Positions 45,549-59,489 of a stretch of 64,000 nucleotides of DNA are shown in pieces. This stretch comes from Panorpa germanica (Eukaryota; Arthropoda; Insecta; Mecoptera; Panorpidae), in NCBI GenBank assembly GCA_963678705.1, contig OY783220.1, forward strand, positions 1,137,001 through 1,201,000. Direction: 5' to 3'. A program made the translations under genes and the position numbers. The notes beneath the pieces are model-generated. The model searched no databases. It saw nothing but the letters and a program-made list of their open reading frames with translations, and was not told where the DNA came from. Numbering within the stretch: the first letter of the stretch is position 1; each line of letters begins with the position of its first letter.

Positions 45549-46807
45549 CTGGTTTTCGCAAAGTTAGTCCACATTTTAACCATTCTCTTTAAAGTCAATA
45601 ACTCTCTTGAATTTGTGACATACAAAGAATCATCTTCATGACCATTTCTAAATAAATATCCTAAATCGTCTCCATGTGATGCACCAGGAAAATCAGGTAC
45701 ACCAGAATAAAGTTTTCTAAAATTGAAACTTCCATTAAATGAAAATTGGTAGTAATATATTGGCGGAGGGATAATCTTTTTAGATAAAATATCAACAGTC
45801 TTACTTATCCCATGGAACATCAAACATTCCGTGTCTATTTTAGAATATTTCTGATAAATATTTTTCAACTCAGGATTATCATCTTGTCCTGCATGTTCTC
45901 TAATAACTTGTAACACATCACGAAAACTAGTTCGTGTAAAGTTCATGCTATTGCTCATACATGTGTTGAGATACAGGTCAAAGTTACATGCTTCCATTGC
46001 GACATTGTTGAATATGTTACCCTCGAACGATGTGAAACCAATAACCATGGGCACTTGCCTTATTGAATCCTGTTTTAAAATATTTAGAGGAGTATCGGGT
46101 AGAAAAGTGCCGTCAGCATTTGGGAGAAAACAGTATGGATGTATGCCCAGAAAGCTCTTTGATTTATGACAGTCAAACCGTGATAAGTCCAACGAATCTG
46201 CTTGTTGCAACATTGGTAAGTGAGCTGAACTGCAATTTACGTTGTAAAGGTCGTTACATAGTAAGTTGCTAATTTCGTCACCGTCGTTTGTAAACGCCCA
46301 TGGACATATAGCACTTCCGCTTTGTAGAATAGCTCCATGAAACAACCCTTCACTTAGCGGAGACATCAGATGGTAATGGACAGATGCTGAACCCGCACTC
46401 CACCCAATTAGAGTCACTCTGTCACGATCACCTCCAAATTTATGAATATTCCTTCTAACCCATTTAAGAACTTCTAATTGATCTTTCATTCCAGCGTTTC
46501 CCGATATGTTTAATTCTTTGCTGTTCAAAAATCCAAATATTCCAAGTCTGTAGTTAAAGGAGACCCATATTACGCTTTCATCCATGAAGAAATCTGGTAA
46601 CATTTCATACTCGTGACCTGCTCCAGTGTTGAAACTACCACCATGGATCCAAACCATTACTGGAAGAAGAATTTCATTCGATGTCTCGAGATTTGGTAAA
46701 TATGGCGTTAAGATATTTAAATAAAGGCAATCCTCGTTGCTTTCGCAAGATGGTTTAATAATAGTAACATCTTTTATATCATTCCAGTTATCCACTTCTA
46801 CCGGAGG
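45549..46807 (-). CDS. secreted carboxylesterase (gene 1), main exon
   Basis: This is an alpha/beta-hydrolase of the carboxylesterase type B family, which hydrolyses ester bonds of lipids, hormones or xenobiotics. Together with 49084-49275 and 43827-43983 it makes an intact protein of about 535 residues, the usual length. Visible motifs are EDCLYLN, HGGSF (oxyanion hole), NYRLGIFGFL, the nucleophile in GWSAG (about residue 201), the acid in SFEGN and the catalytic His in GASHGDD. The full triad is present, so it should be active. Splice sites are TTTTTTTTAG (phase 0) and GTAAAT (phase 2). The GWSAG elbow in place of the GQSAG of juvenile hormone esterases argues against that role. The natural substrate is unknown. 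Confidence 0.93.
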
Positions 46808-49083
46808 CTAAAAAAAAATAAACACTTTAGTTTTGGAATGTTTTAAATTATTTACTTTATTTAGAGCCTTATTCTAAACAAAATCGATCTTATATATAAG
46901 AACGATGAGAGTTTACCCTCCACTAATGAACATATATTCTCACAAATATGGGCTCTAGAATTTTAGAGTAAAGCTTAAAAATGTTAGTATAATATGTACA
47001 TTGTACATATATTAGAAAGCTTAGTTATGCTGCACATGTCAATTTATAAATTTATTCATACTTTATTTAGATAAAATAGACGAACTGTTGTAATTATAGT
47101 AAATAATTAAGAATATTTGTATTCACCGCTCATTATAACCATATGAACTGTAATTATTAACATAGCATTATAGTATGATCAGTACAAGGAACATGAGAGC
47201 CATCCATGTTTCGAAACATTAACTAAAGTACCGGTAGTACTTAGTAGTATCACATGAGGTGATAAGGCACTTGTTTAAATGGACGTTGGTCTGGATGCTA
47301 AGCTCTAAGAACCTCGTACTGATACGACATATTTGATACACGTTGTTAACTCTCCGTGTGAACACTATATTTTTCGAGTTATGGGTCTTTGGGGTTTTCT
47401 AGGTTTTCAAAAAATCTGAAAAAAATCTGAATTACCTCTTAAAGTGTCTACAACATGGTCCAGAAGTTGCCAAAGTCCAAAGTTTAAAACCGTTGTTAAT
47501 AAAAATTAACAAATAGTAAAAAGGCCGGGAAAAACGGAATATTGTTAAAAAATTCGTAACTTTATAACAAACAAATATTAAGAAAAACGGTTGTAGACTT
47601 TTTACCTTAGACTATTACCTTCTTTACCTATAGACTTAGCTTTCGAAAGAATGTAGTGTCTTTGGCGTGAGCTCCAAAAAGTTGAATTATTTGTGCACCT
47701 CAAAATGGGGGATATTTTATGGATTCAGGCATGTTATAATAAACGGAACAGTGATTATTCCGTAAAAAATAAGTTTTTATTGTTGAAAATACAAAAATTG
47801 TAAAATTATAATTAATAATAGTTAATAATAATTAGTGTCAAAGGAGAATTTACGGTGTGCTTTTAATGTAATGTATTTTTTGTATTTTTTAGTTTAAAAG
47901 AAACAATTTCGATTTGCTCCTTTGTTTTTAAATCACTCTATTGAATTAATTAATTGAATTAACTAATTGAATTAATTATATTGTATTATTATATGTATTC
48001 AATTGTGCGTGTATTATAAAAGCATTAAAAAATAAAACCAAGTACCTTTTACTAAAATCCTAATCTACCAAGTTCAGCGAAGGTATTTTTTATCAAATTA
48101 AACTTCTACAACAAAACAACCGTTTTGAATATTGTAATAACAAATTTTCGTAAAAACCATTGCTTGTATAAGAAAATTGTTTAAATCTCTGATATGATGG
48201 AAATGATCGCTATACAAATAGCTGAGAATACAACCAAAAACTAAAATTTATAGTGAGTATTCAAACTTACATCAGTAGTTGTACCATTGAAACATAGATG
48301 GATTCTAAATGGTGTAAATAATAAATGTCATCGTACAAGCAATGCATATTTTATTAAGAGCATCTAGTATATTTATTTTTTACTGCTATTTTTGTGTTAT
48401 TTTTATAAAAACACAATTTCTGACATTTAAATGCCAACATTGGCCCAATTTAAGTTGATATGTTAATTGTTTTATTTGTTGGCGTTTGTCAGATGTGTAC
48501 CTAATCTAATAAACCAAGTTTAAAGCATCCGCGTTATTTAAAAAAAACTACTAGACGCTTTTGAAGTTGTAAAAAATTTTATAATTAAAAAAAGCTGCTG
48601 CAGTTTATGCTATTTAGAAAAATAAATGAAATAGCCTCGATCGTTCAAACCTTTTTAAAAACATGCTAGGTTATTTATTAGACTTTCTTTTAAGGTATCA
48701 TTTAAATTTTCTGTTTATTTATTTATACTTTTTGCATTTCTCGTCAATCATCAAAAATATTTACTTTCAATTTACATAAATTACACAAAGAACAAGAGCC
48801 TCGCAATGGTTAAGGCTGCCACTGAGAACTAACTCTGAGAACCTCTTGCTTACCATACATGAGAGAACAATATACCATCATGTTATATTGCTTTTGCAAT
48901 CGAACGCAATAGCAACAAGACAAGCTCTGTAAAACTATGCAGATTACGTATCGGACTATATTATAACGTTCTTATTTATAACGGTGAACTGGACAATAAA
49001 AATAACGAAACTTCAATAAGTTACAAGCACTGGACTAAACACAATGTGAACTAGTTAAATTAAAGCAAACAAAAACAGATTAC
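46808..49083 (-). other. esterase gene 1, intron 1
   Basis: About 2.3 kb, AT-rich. A short (TTGAATTAAT)n-type run occurs at 47940-47985. No element could be named. Confidence 0.7.
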
Positions 49084-49275
49084 CATAAACCTGAGTTCCC
49101 CAAGTGGCGGTTTGGCATATGGAATGCTCCAAAATGTGTAATAAGTTGTGTTCCATATTGTGTGCTCTTCCACTCCTCGTACAGCGCCATTATCCGTGTC
49201 AACCACAGGCTCAAAGTCACAATATGAATTCGAAATAAATTCAATAAAATAATACAGCAATATCTTGAACTGCAT
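49084..49275 (-). CDS. carboxylesterase gene 1, exon 1 with signal peptide
   Basis: It begins at ATG 49275 with a hydrophobic leader (MQFKILLYYFIEFISNSYC), a likely secretion signal cut near DFEP. It continues TDNGAVRGVEE, YYTFWSIPYAKPPLGELRFM and ends at a GTAATC donor in phase 0. The start is supported by the leader and by the parallel exon in gene 2. Confidence 0.9.
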
Positions 49276-49601
49276 TTTGTATGTCCCACAAAAACACGAG
49301 ATAACTGCAAGTGCAAGTGCATTTCGCTGTAATCACGTAACGAGATGCATTGCACTCTGCACCTCTAGAGGTTAAAAAATAATCTAAATCGTACAGATAT
49401 TTTTTATAAATGAATTATATGTTGTTTATATGAATATTATAACGCATATCTGAATATAACAATCATTTAACATATTATACAGTACGTAGAATCGTGAGTT
49501 TTATCATTTTTAAAATTAAATTTTTCAGTTGCAAGAATTACATAGCTTATAGAATAATGGCGCAAGGGGCCATCCATAATCATTTCATACAAATTTCCTG
49601 C
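49276..49601. other. upstream region of esterase gene 1
   Basis: Contains the presumed promoter of gene 1. No clear core element could be chosen. Confidence 0.4.
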
Positions 49602-50201
49602 AATGGGCTTGTGTCCTATGTCTTAATTTCTATAAAAGTGTACTATATATTGACAAAGTGGGTTACCTCAAATGTTCAATTATTTTTTAATAACTCATTA
49701 TATGTTAAGAGATATTACCAATTAAAAAAGTCATTTTGTCTCTTTAATTATTAAAGGGATTCAACGTTGTACACATTCCAAGTGCATGTGACATCACAAT
49801 CCTTGTGTAAGGTTACCAACCTTACAGCTCATAAATCTCTGCTATATGTATTTATATATCAAAATATCAAATATTATTTAGAGCTATTTCAAGGAACAAT
49901 AAAATTTCAATATTATTTCTGCCTTAACAGGGTTAAATAAAATAAAAACTTATTATTCTTTAACTTGACTTGATTATTTCGACTACCAACAGCTACAAAA
50001 CATTACCACAGCACTGACCTACACAACAAATAACTGACGTTAAAATATATTTCACGTCATACAAATATGGCCGACAATTTCTAGCGCTAAAACTACAATT
50101 CAAATTTCTAATTGCTATATCTCCGTCAACATTTAGATATTTAATAAAATAGACACGCAAAATACACATTTTTTAACATCAATTTCAATCAACAATTGAA
50201 A
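49602..50201. mobile_element. MITE copy A (GGGCTTGTGTCC family)
   Basis: It starts AATGGGCTTGTGTCCTATG and follows the same sequence as copy B through AAAGGGATTCAACGTTGTAC and CTCCGTCAACATTTAGATAT to about 50201. The right inverted end is missing. Confidence 0.75.
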
Positions 50202-50238
50202 TATCGAACGAATTTGTAATTTTCAATCTGTCAAAGTC

Positions 50239-50665
50239 AATGGGCTTGTGAACCACGGCTTAATTTCTATAAAACTGTACTATACACCAATAATGATAAA
50301 AATGGTTACCAGAACCTTAAATGTCAATTATTTTCAATTAAAAAATCATTTTTTCTTCTTATTATTAAAGGGATTCAACGTTATAGAAAATTCTTTTCTC
50401 TTTTATACAATAGAGACGCATACGAGTGAGTGTGTGATAAGGTTGGTTACTACTAACAGCTGATTGTGTATCCCATGAAGTATTATAGAACGAAGGGTGC
50501 CAATAAGGAAATTAATCTCGATTACTCATTACTACTTATTTCTTGTAAAACAAACGTAAACATTTCGATATTCAGAAAAATAAAAACGTCAATATACATA
50601 AATTAACATTTATTTCAATAAAAGATTAAGAAAACGCCCCTAAAAAATGAGTTCACAAGCCAATT
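50239..50665. mobile_element. MITE copy A2 (variant)
   Basis: The left end AATGGGCTTGTGAACC and right end AGTTCACAAGCCAATT form imperfect inverted repeats. The left 150 bp resemble copy B, with AAAGGGATTCAACGTTATAG; the rest is diverged. Confidence 0.6.
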
Positions 50666-50920
50666 GTCAATTCGACTTGTGGAAAATAAAGAAGTTAAAA
50701 TATTTATATCGAATATATTAATTTATATTAAATAAAGACAAGAATTAATATTGAATTTAAAAAAAGTAAACGCACGGCTACAAAGTACATTCGAAATAAA
50801 ACGTAAAAATTGAAGTAGGGTTTATTTATGACATAATGGCATAAAATGCCATTGTGTACAGATACTGTAGGCGAGGCTGGCCGGTAAAACAGCTGAAAGA
50901 AATGTATCGCAAATTTATTG

Positions 50921-51602
50921 AATGGGCTTGTGTCCTATGTCTTAATTTCTTCAAAAGTGTACTATATATATATATATAGTACATATATATACTATACTAC
51001 TATATATACTATATAGTGGGTTACTAGAACCTCAAATGTTCAATTATTTTTAATAACTCCTTATATGTTAGGAGATATTAACAATTAAAAAAGTCATTTT
51101 GTCTCTTTAATTATTAAAGGGATTCAACGTTGTACACATTCCAAGTGCATGTGACATCATAATCCTTGTGTAAGGTTACCAACCTTACAGCTCATAAATC
51201 TCTGCTATATGAATATATATATATATATCAAAATATCAAATATTATTTACAGTTATTTCAAGGAACAATCAAATTTCAATATTATGTCTGCCTTAGCAGG
51301 GTTAAATAAAATAAAAACTTATTATTCTTTGACTTGACTTGATTATTCGACTACCAACAGCTACAGAAGATTACCACAGCACTGACCTACTCAACAAATA
51401 ACTGACGTTAAAATGCATTTCACGTCATAAAAATATGCCAACCATTTTTAGCGCTGAAACTACATTTCAAACTTTTAATTGCTATATCTCCGTCAACATT
51501 TAGATATTTAATAAAATAGACACGCCAATACACATTTATTAACATCAATTTCAATCAACAATTGAAAAATCGACCACTAAAAAATGAGGACACAAGCCCA
51601 TT
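50921..51602. mobile_element. MITE copy B (complete)
   Basis: This copy has perfect 16-bp terminal inverted repeats AATGGGCTTGTGTCCT and AGGACACAAGCCCATT. The body of about 680 bp has no coding capacity. Flanks share ATTGAA around the GGGCTT core, possibly part of the target duplication. The superfamily is not determined. Confidence 0.8.
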
Positions 51603-52419
51603 GAAACCTTACCGACACGTGTGCGAGGGCCTTAGCAACATATACTATATTGGAGCACATAACGGAGCACGAAGCAGTTTAGAAAGAATGTTAGAAATGG
51701 AAAAGAAAGAATGGAGGTACGAATATAGATAATAAGAAAGGAGCCAGAAAATAAAAGTGGATTGAATCAGCTGAGAACGGCGTAGGAGCAGCTTCCACTT
51801 TAAATATATCTCTTTTTTTTGTAAAATACCTATTCTAAGTTTAGTTTATTTTGGTTAAGTTTCAGTAGCAAGCGAAGTATAATGATTAGAAGAAACAATG
51901 TAATTAATGCTCAGGGATGATAAATGTAATGATGATATAAAAAGAATTATATAAAAATATGTTTAGCTTCGGTAAATAATAAAACATAACGTTTCGTGAA
52001 AAGCAGAATATATTAGGGGCGATAAAAGGCTACGTGCCTAGGAAGCCCGAGGAACTATATTTAAAAAAAAAAACGTTTCGTGAAAAATATTACTTTAATA
52101 AAATATGAATTTAGAAAGGGAGGAATATATTGACGGATGTGTAGTTATTGGAAACAGTTTTTGGACGGGAAAACGTGATTTACGTAGTGTACATAAGAAA
52201 ATTATTAATGTTCTATTTATACGTCACAAAACGTAACTTTGTGCCAAAGTTCATTTTTTCAACGTAGTGTGGCTTGCTATTAACATAATTTCACTATGTA
52301 GCAGCCAATTTTGGTCGCTCAACATTATTTCATTTCACATTTACTAGTTCGATGACCGATTCTTTCGTAACTTAAGAACAATCATAGATTGAAGTACAAA
52401 TAAAGTAGAAACGTTATTT
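51603..52419. other. spacer downstream of esterase gene 2
   Basis: Purine-rich at 51650-51800. It contains the 69-bp LINE tail listed next. No gene is recognised. Confidence 0.5.
52003..52071 (+). mobile_element. tiny 5'-truncated I-type LINE copy
   Basis: These 69 bases match the last part and poly(A) tail of the I-type LINE at 41665-41732 (GGGGCGATAAAAGGCTACGT, then GCCTA.GAAGCCC). They are flanked by a perfect 15-bp duplication AACGTTTCGTGAAAA (51988-52002 and 52072-52086). Confidence 0.88.
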
Positions 52420-52576
52420 CTAGTAATCGTAAAATTGTGAATAGAAATCTACAACAGATTTGTTAAAATCTTGCATCATGGTCAGTTCATCATCTATGTT
52501 CAGCATGTACTGGGTCTGTGACGTCACTGGCAGCCATTTTATAGGTAGTAGATCAGTTATTTCCGGTGTTGGATTT
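52420..52576 (-). CDS. carboxylesterase gene 2, exon 3 (3' end)
   Basis: Same length (157 bases), phase and protein end as exon 3 of gene 1, with only a few base changes: NPTPEITDLLPIKWLPV to DFYSQFYDY and TAG at 52420. The neighbouring intron sequence is not conserved beyond TTTCAG. Confidence 0.9.
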
Positions 52577-52715
52577 CTGAAACAATTTTTGATATGATAT
52601 TTGTTTGCAATTGCATGTCATATTTTCGTTAATAATGGAAAGTTTCAAAATGTCTAAATTTGACCTTAGAAAAATTAGACAATGTACAATTTTTAATAAA
52701 ATTTTAGGTATAGTG

Positions 52716-53400
52716 AATGGGCTTGTGTCCTATGTTTTAATTTCTATAAAAGTGTACTGTATATTGATAAAGTGGGTTACTAGAACCTCAAATGTTCAAT
52801 TATTTTTTAATAACCTATATTTCAGAAGATATTAACAATTAAAAGAGTCATTTTGTCTCTTTAATTATAAAAGGGATTCAACGTTGTACACATTCCAAGT
52901 GCATGTGACATCACAGCCGGTAGTTGCTATCTCTTTTATACAACAGAGCGTAAAAGGGATAGCATATTCAAGATAGAACTCTGGCAACTTTACAGGTTAC
53001 CAACCTTATAGCACATAAATCTCTGCTATATGTATTTATATATCAAAATATCAAATATTATTTACAGCTCTTTCAAGGAACAATAAAATTTCAATATTAT
53101 GTCTGCCGTAACAGGGTTAAATAAAATAAAAACTTATTATTTTTTGACTTCACTTGATTATTTGGACTACCAACAGCTACAAAACATTACCACAGCACTG
53201 ACCTACTCAACAAATAACTGACGTTAAAATCTCACGTCATACAAATATGGCCGACCTTTTCTAGAGCTAAAACTACAATTCAAATTTTTAATTACTATAT
53301 CTCCGTCAACATTTAGATATTTAATAAAATAGACACGCCAATACACATTTATTAACATCAATTTCAATAAACTTTTGAAAAATCGACCACTAAAAAATGA
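52716..53400. mobile_element. MITE copy C (in esterase gene 2 intron)
   Basis: Left end AATGGGCTTGTGTCCTATG, the same body as copy B, ending ACTAAAAAATGAG at 53400 without the last inverted bases. It lies in intron 2 (52577-53798) of esterase gene 2. An extra stretch at about 52917-52995 is not in copy B. Confidence 0.75.
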
Positions 53401-53798
53401 GTATGGTGTCAAAAATGACCACTGAATACGGAATGTAATTTATGGTGAATTTGTATTCACGAGCTATATTCGAACCTGGAATAAATTTACACTGAATGAA
53501 ACAGAATATGATACTGAGTCTATTGCTTGGTATTTCTGTTTTCATTAGAGTACAAATTTAGACTAATTTAAATTTGAATTTTAACTCAATTATTCTTTCT
53601 ATATATTTTTCCTTTTTCAATAACACACCGAATAAGTATTTAATTTGGTCAGAATCGGATTACTAAAAAGTCAAGGTCAGATGTTTTTTATCGACTACAC
53701 AGCACTATTTTAAATCCGCCTTTAACAATAATTTATCATAAATACATTCTTCTAACATTCTTAAATCTTCTTACATTTAAATATTTTTAAATACTCAC

Positions 53799-55060
53799 TT
53801 GATTTTAGCAAAATTAGTCCACATTTTAACCATTCTCTTCAAAGTCAATAATTCTCTAGAATTTGTGATATACAAAGAATCTTCTACATATCCATTCCTA
53901 AATAAATATCCATTATCATCTCCATGTGATGCACCAGGAAATTCAATTACACCACTACCCAATTTATTAAAATTAAAAGTCCCATTAAACGAAAACTGGT
54001 AAAAGTATATGGGATATTCACTGCTATGTATTTTCTTAGATAAAACATCTACAGTTTTGCTAATGCCATGGAAGGTCATGCATTCCGTGATGAACGTAGC
54101 GAGTATCATCATCATATTATTATTTTCTAGATCACCATCTCCAAGAGCATGTTTTTTAATCATGTTTACCACATCGCTAAAATTAGTTCTGGTAAAATTC
54201 ATACTGTTACTTGTACACAATGTAAAAACCTTTTCAACAAAATCTTCTGTTTTATCGTCCAAAATATTACCTTCTAACGACGTAAACCCAATAATCATTG
54301 GCACACGCTTTATTGAATCTTGTTTCAAAATATTTAAAGGAGTGTCAGTTAGAAAAGTGCCATCGACATTTGGGACAAAGCAGGTCGGGTAAATTCCCAG
54401 AAAGATTTTAGATTTATGACAGTAAAATCGTGATAAGTCCAACAAATTTTCTTGCTGCAACATTGGTAAGTGAGCTGAACTGCAATTGACGTTGTAAAGT
54501 TCGTTACATAGTAAGTTGCTAATTTCGTCACCGTCGTTTGTAAACGCCCATGGACATATAGCACTTCCACTTTGTAGAATAGCTCCATGAAACAACCCTT
54601 CACTTAACGGAGACATCAGATGGTAATGGACAGATGCTGAACCCGCACTCCACCCAATTAGAGTCACTCTATCACGATCACCACCAAATTTATGAATATT
54701 CCTTCTAACCCACTTAAAAACTTCTACTTGATCTTTCATTCCAGCGTTTCCAGACACGTTCAGTTGCTTGCTGTTCAAAAATCCAAATATTCCAAGTCGG
54801 TAGTTAAAGGACACCCATATTACATTTTCATCCATGAAGAAATCTGGTAACTCATGATGGTAGTGGCCTGTGCCAACGGTGAAACTTCCACCATGGATCC
54901 AAATCATTACTGGAAGGAGCTTATTTTTGCTCGAATTAATAACATTTGGTAGAAATGGCGTGAAGATATTTAGATAGAGGCAATCTTCATTGTTTGTACA
55001 AGATGACATTTGATTTGTGGCATGTTTTATGTCATCCCAGTAATCCATTTCTTCGGGAGG
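53799..55060 (-). CDS. secreted carboxylesterase (gene 2), main exon
   Basis: This is a paralogue of gene 1 with the same exon plan; with 60140-60340 and 52420-52576 it encodes about 539 residues without a break. Motifs are EDCLYLN, HGGSF, NYRLGIFGFL, GWSAG nucleophile, acid in SLEGN, and catalytic His in GASHGDD. Splice sites are AACTTTCAG (phase 0) and GTGAGT (phase 2). The stretch around the nucleophile is nearly identical in DNA to gene 1, while the first ~60 residues and the region after SLEGN differ clearly. The two genes are head-to-tail duplicates, probably secreted. Substrate unknown; gut or detoxifying esterases are the likeliest role. Confidence 0.93.
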
Positions 55061-55299
55061 CTGAAAGTTAAATCTACTTTAACGAAGAAACTAATTTCCT
55101 AGTAAATACAAAACTTGAATGTAAAATGCCCAATACACATTTATATCTTGAGTATGTAACTGGTTCACCTAACTGGCACCTAACGTTTACATGTATGACA
55201 AAATGACCAGTTTGTTGTTCAATGATAGTTTTACTTAACTCTTGAGGAGGTATGTTTCATATCACAAGTGTTAGACACACACACATGTATATATATATA

Positions 55300-56477
<1,178 letters not shown>

Positions 56478-56479
56478 TT

Positions 56480-59427
56480 GTGGTGAGGAGGAGAAATTTT
56501 CGATAAAACTGTCGCCTGACAGCCCGTCGGGACGTGTTGGATTCACCCTCGCTGGAAGAGCGCCTACCAACTAAAACTCCCCCTCTCTTCATCTAGACCA
56601 CAATCTGGTACCGCAATTGCATTCCTTCAGACTGGATCTTGATACCCGAGTTCCGGTTACGATGTTGTGTTGACGTCCAGTTCCTTGGTTTTGAGAATTT
56701 TCGTGACGAAGACTCGAACCGCACTCCAATACTCTTCCTTCTCCACCATAATATTAACAATATTATCTACGGTCAGTGTGGTTCCCGTTATCGTCCGTAC
56801 TTCTTCCCTTTCCATCGTCCATCGGCCACAATAGAAGAACGTATGTTCTGGTGTATCGACATGTTCACAGTACCAACATTTGTCGGACTCTCTCTTTTTG
56901 AATCTCTTCAAGTAACTCCTAAAGCATCCATGTCCTCCGAGAAATTGTGTTATAAAATAATCAATTTCCCCGTATTTTCGATTTTTCCAAGTACTGATCT
57001 TCCGTATTAGCCTTTTAGTCCACACCGCTTTACCGGTCTCTTTCTCCCACTCGCATTGCCACTTTTTTAAAACTTCTTCCCTTACTTCCTGGTGTTTTTC
57101 TTCTATTTCCATATAGACCCTTTTCCGCTCTTCCACCAGTAGTGCCAGAGGTACTATTCCGCTTATCACCTGGACAGCTTCTGCCGAGATTGTGCGATAA
57201 GCACTACTCACACGTATTGCCATTCTACGTTGCACACTCAATAACATATTTCTATATTTTTTGAGTTTTACAGCTTCTTCCCATATCGGTGCAGCATACA
57301 GCATTATTGAGTGAACCACCGACGCTAACACTCTTCTCTTACTTGCCTTCGGTCCCTTCAGATTTGGCATTAGTCTACTTAGCGTCATAAGTTTTTCTTC
57401 GGATTTCTTGGCCGCTTGTATAACATGTTGCTTCATGTCTGCATTCCTTCCAATATAGAGCCCCAGGTACTTTAAGTGTTCTTTGGATTTAATTTTCGTT
57501 GTGCCTACCTCCAAGGGTATTTCCTTCAGTTTTCTTCCACCATAAAGTGCGATTGCCTCCGTTTTTTCAGGAGCGAGCTGTAGTTGCTTCCTCTCTAGCA
57601 TCTGTTCAATCCTGTTCAGCGCCGTGTTAGCGTGTGCCTTTAGTGTTTCCTCAGTTTTAGCTTCAACAATAAGTGCTGTGTCATCCGCGAATCCAATGAC
57701 TGATGCGCCTTCTGGTAGCTCAGTTTTTAGCACCTCGTCGTACAGAATGTTCCATAAGAGAGGCCCTAATACCGATCCCTGTGGAACTCCGCAGGTTACA
57801 CTTATTAAATTCCCCTCGACTTCTATCCAGCGGTCCTCTAGATAGCTGCTTATAATTCTCGTCAGGTACTCACTGACTTCGAATTCTTTCAGCGCTTTCA
57901 TGATTCTATCCCAAGGTGCTGAATTAAAGGCATTCTTGATGTCTAGCGTTACTAACACTCCATATTTCCTGTTCCGGTGCGCCTTGAGTTTTATATTCTC
58001 TACCGATCTCTTGATGTGGATCATAGCATCAATTGTTGACCTTTCCTTTCTGAAACCATATTGGTTTTTTGAGAGTTTTGGTTCAACTTCCCCTGTTAAC
58101 CTGACTGCTACCAGCTGCTCGAGAACTTTTCCCATGACGTCCAGAAGACATATTGGTCTATATTTAGCCTCCAGGTCTCCTTCTTTTTTAGGCTTCTGAA
58201 TTAGGACTAATTTGGCTATTTTCCACATTTTTGGAAATACTCCACTTTTTAGTTGGCTATTCATTATTTCGAGGAACTCTCTCGGGAATTCCCTAATTGC
58301 CGCTTTGACGATTTCAGATGGAATTTGGTCCGGACCTGGTGACTTTCCATATTTAATTCTTTTTGTCGCTTCCAGGAGTTCTGCTTCAGTAAAATAGGGT
58401 ATACACTTTTCCTCTATGGCTATGTATGGCCATTTGTGTGTCGCTCGTGTTGGAAACAGCTCCTCGACAGTTTTCATTAGCTTATCGCTACTTAACTTAA
58501 TTCGAGGTATCATGTTGAGCTTTTTACACACAATTTTATATCCCATGCTCCAAATATCTTGGTCAACTTCTTGGCAGGTTTTTTTCCAGGCTTCTTGTTT
58601 TGATCCTATTATTGCATTTCTGAGGAGTTTCCTTTTTCCATTGTAATTATTTCTGAGTCTTTCTCTACTTTCTTCTGTGACTTCTTTGCTCTTATTTCCT
58701 CGAGTTAACAATCTTCTTGACCTCAAACATTGCTTTCTTAACTGGGCGATGTTATCGTTCCACCAGTACACAGGTCTACGATTTCCTCCTGCAGCTCTTT
58801 TATTAAAAGTGGCTTTTAGTGCTAGGTTTATTGCCTTCATGCCTTCATTTATATTTAATTTCTGTATTTTGTACATTTCTTTTTCCAGATTTTCCACAAA
58901 GATCGGTATTCCTTCTTTATTTATTCTCCATCTTGCTTCGCTCATTTGTGTCGTTCTAGAGTTAGCTGAAATAACATTAAAGTAGATATTCCTATGAAAG
59001 CTAAGGTTTTCTTCCTCCGCCACTTTCCATTCTGTTATTCGATTTGCTATTTCTTCAGACGTTAGTGTTATGTCGATATGGGATTCACTGCCTCTTCTTA
59101 CAAAGGTCGGCTCTTTGCCTCTGTTCTGCATAACTAGTGAAAGTTCTGCTATCCAGTCCACCAGTGCCTTTCCTTTCTTGTCTTCTTTGGGACCCCAAAC
59201 TCGTGACTTAGCATTTAGGTCACCCGCTACTAGCACCTGCTTCTTCTGTGTTTTTAGGCTTTCCCCCAGTGTCTGAAGATAGGACTCAAATTCTTGTTCA
59301 CTTATATTCGGTGATGCGTAACAAGAGTAAACAACAAGGTCCTCAAGTTCCACCCATACGAATCCTTTCTGTTCTGTGTCACATTTTAGTATACTAACTT
59401 CTTTGCTGAATACCCTAATTGCTGCGT

Positions 59428-59430
<3 letters not shown>
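56480..59430 (-). mobile_element. R1-clade LINE, 5'-truncated, in (TA)n
   Basis: A minus-strand LINE with a 3' UTR (56480-56656), a poly(A) tail (T run 56460-56479) and an ORF2 with no breaks. Both sides are (TA)n, so it inserted in a microsatellite. ORF1 and the first part of the endonuclease are missing; the element begins within ORF2 at 59430. The intact remaining frame suggests a recent insertion. Confidence 0.9.
56657..59430 (-). CDS. R1-type LINE ORF2 (N-terminally truncated)
   Basis: About 920 residues. The endonuclease remnant has VVYSCYASPN, AGDLNAKS and SHIDITL. The reverse transcriptase has YGKSPGPDQIPSEIV, YRPICLLDVMGKV, LDIKNAFNSAPW, GVPQGSVLGPLLWN and the active site FADD (about 57695). 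A C-terminal CWYCEHVDTPEHTFFYC knuckle follows, then stop at 56657. The wording (FADD, PQGSVLGP, and a CCHC end) is typical of the R1 clade. The upstream in-frame Ile/Tyr run is only translated TA repeat. It nicks its target and copies its RNA in the full element; here the nuclease is partial. Confidence 0.9.

Positions 59431-59486
<56 letters not shown>
59430..59486. repeat. (TA)n microsatellite, second side
   Basis: About 55 bp of TA repeat flanking the 5'-truncated end of the R1-type LINE, followed by ACAGGGTGTCCCA. Confidence 0.95.
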
Positions 59487-59489
<3 letters not shown>

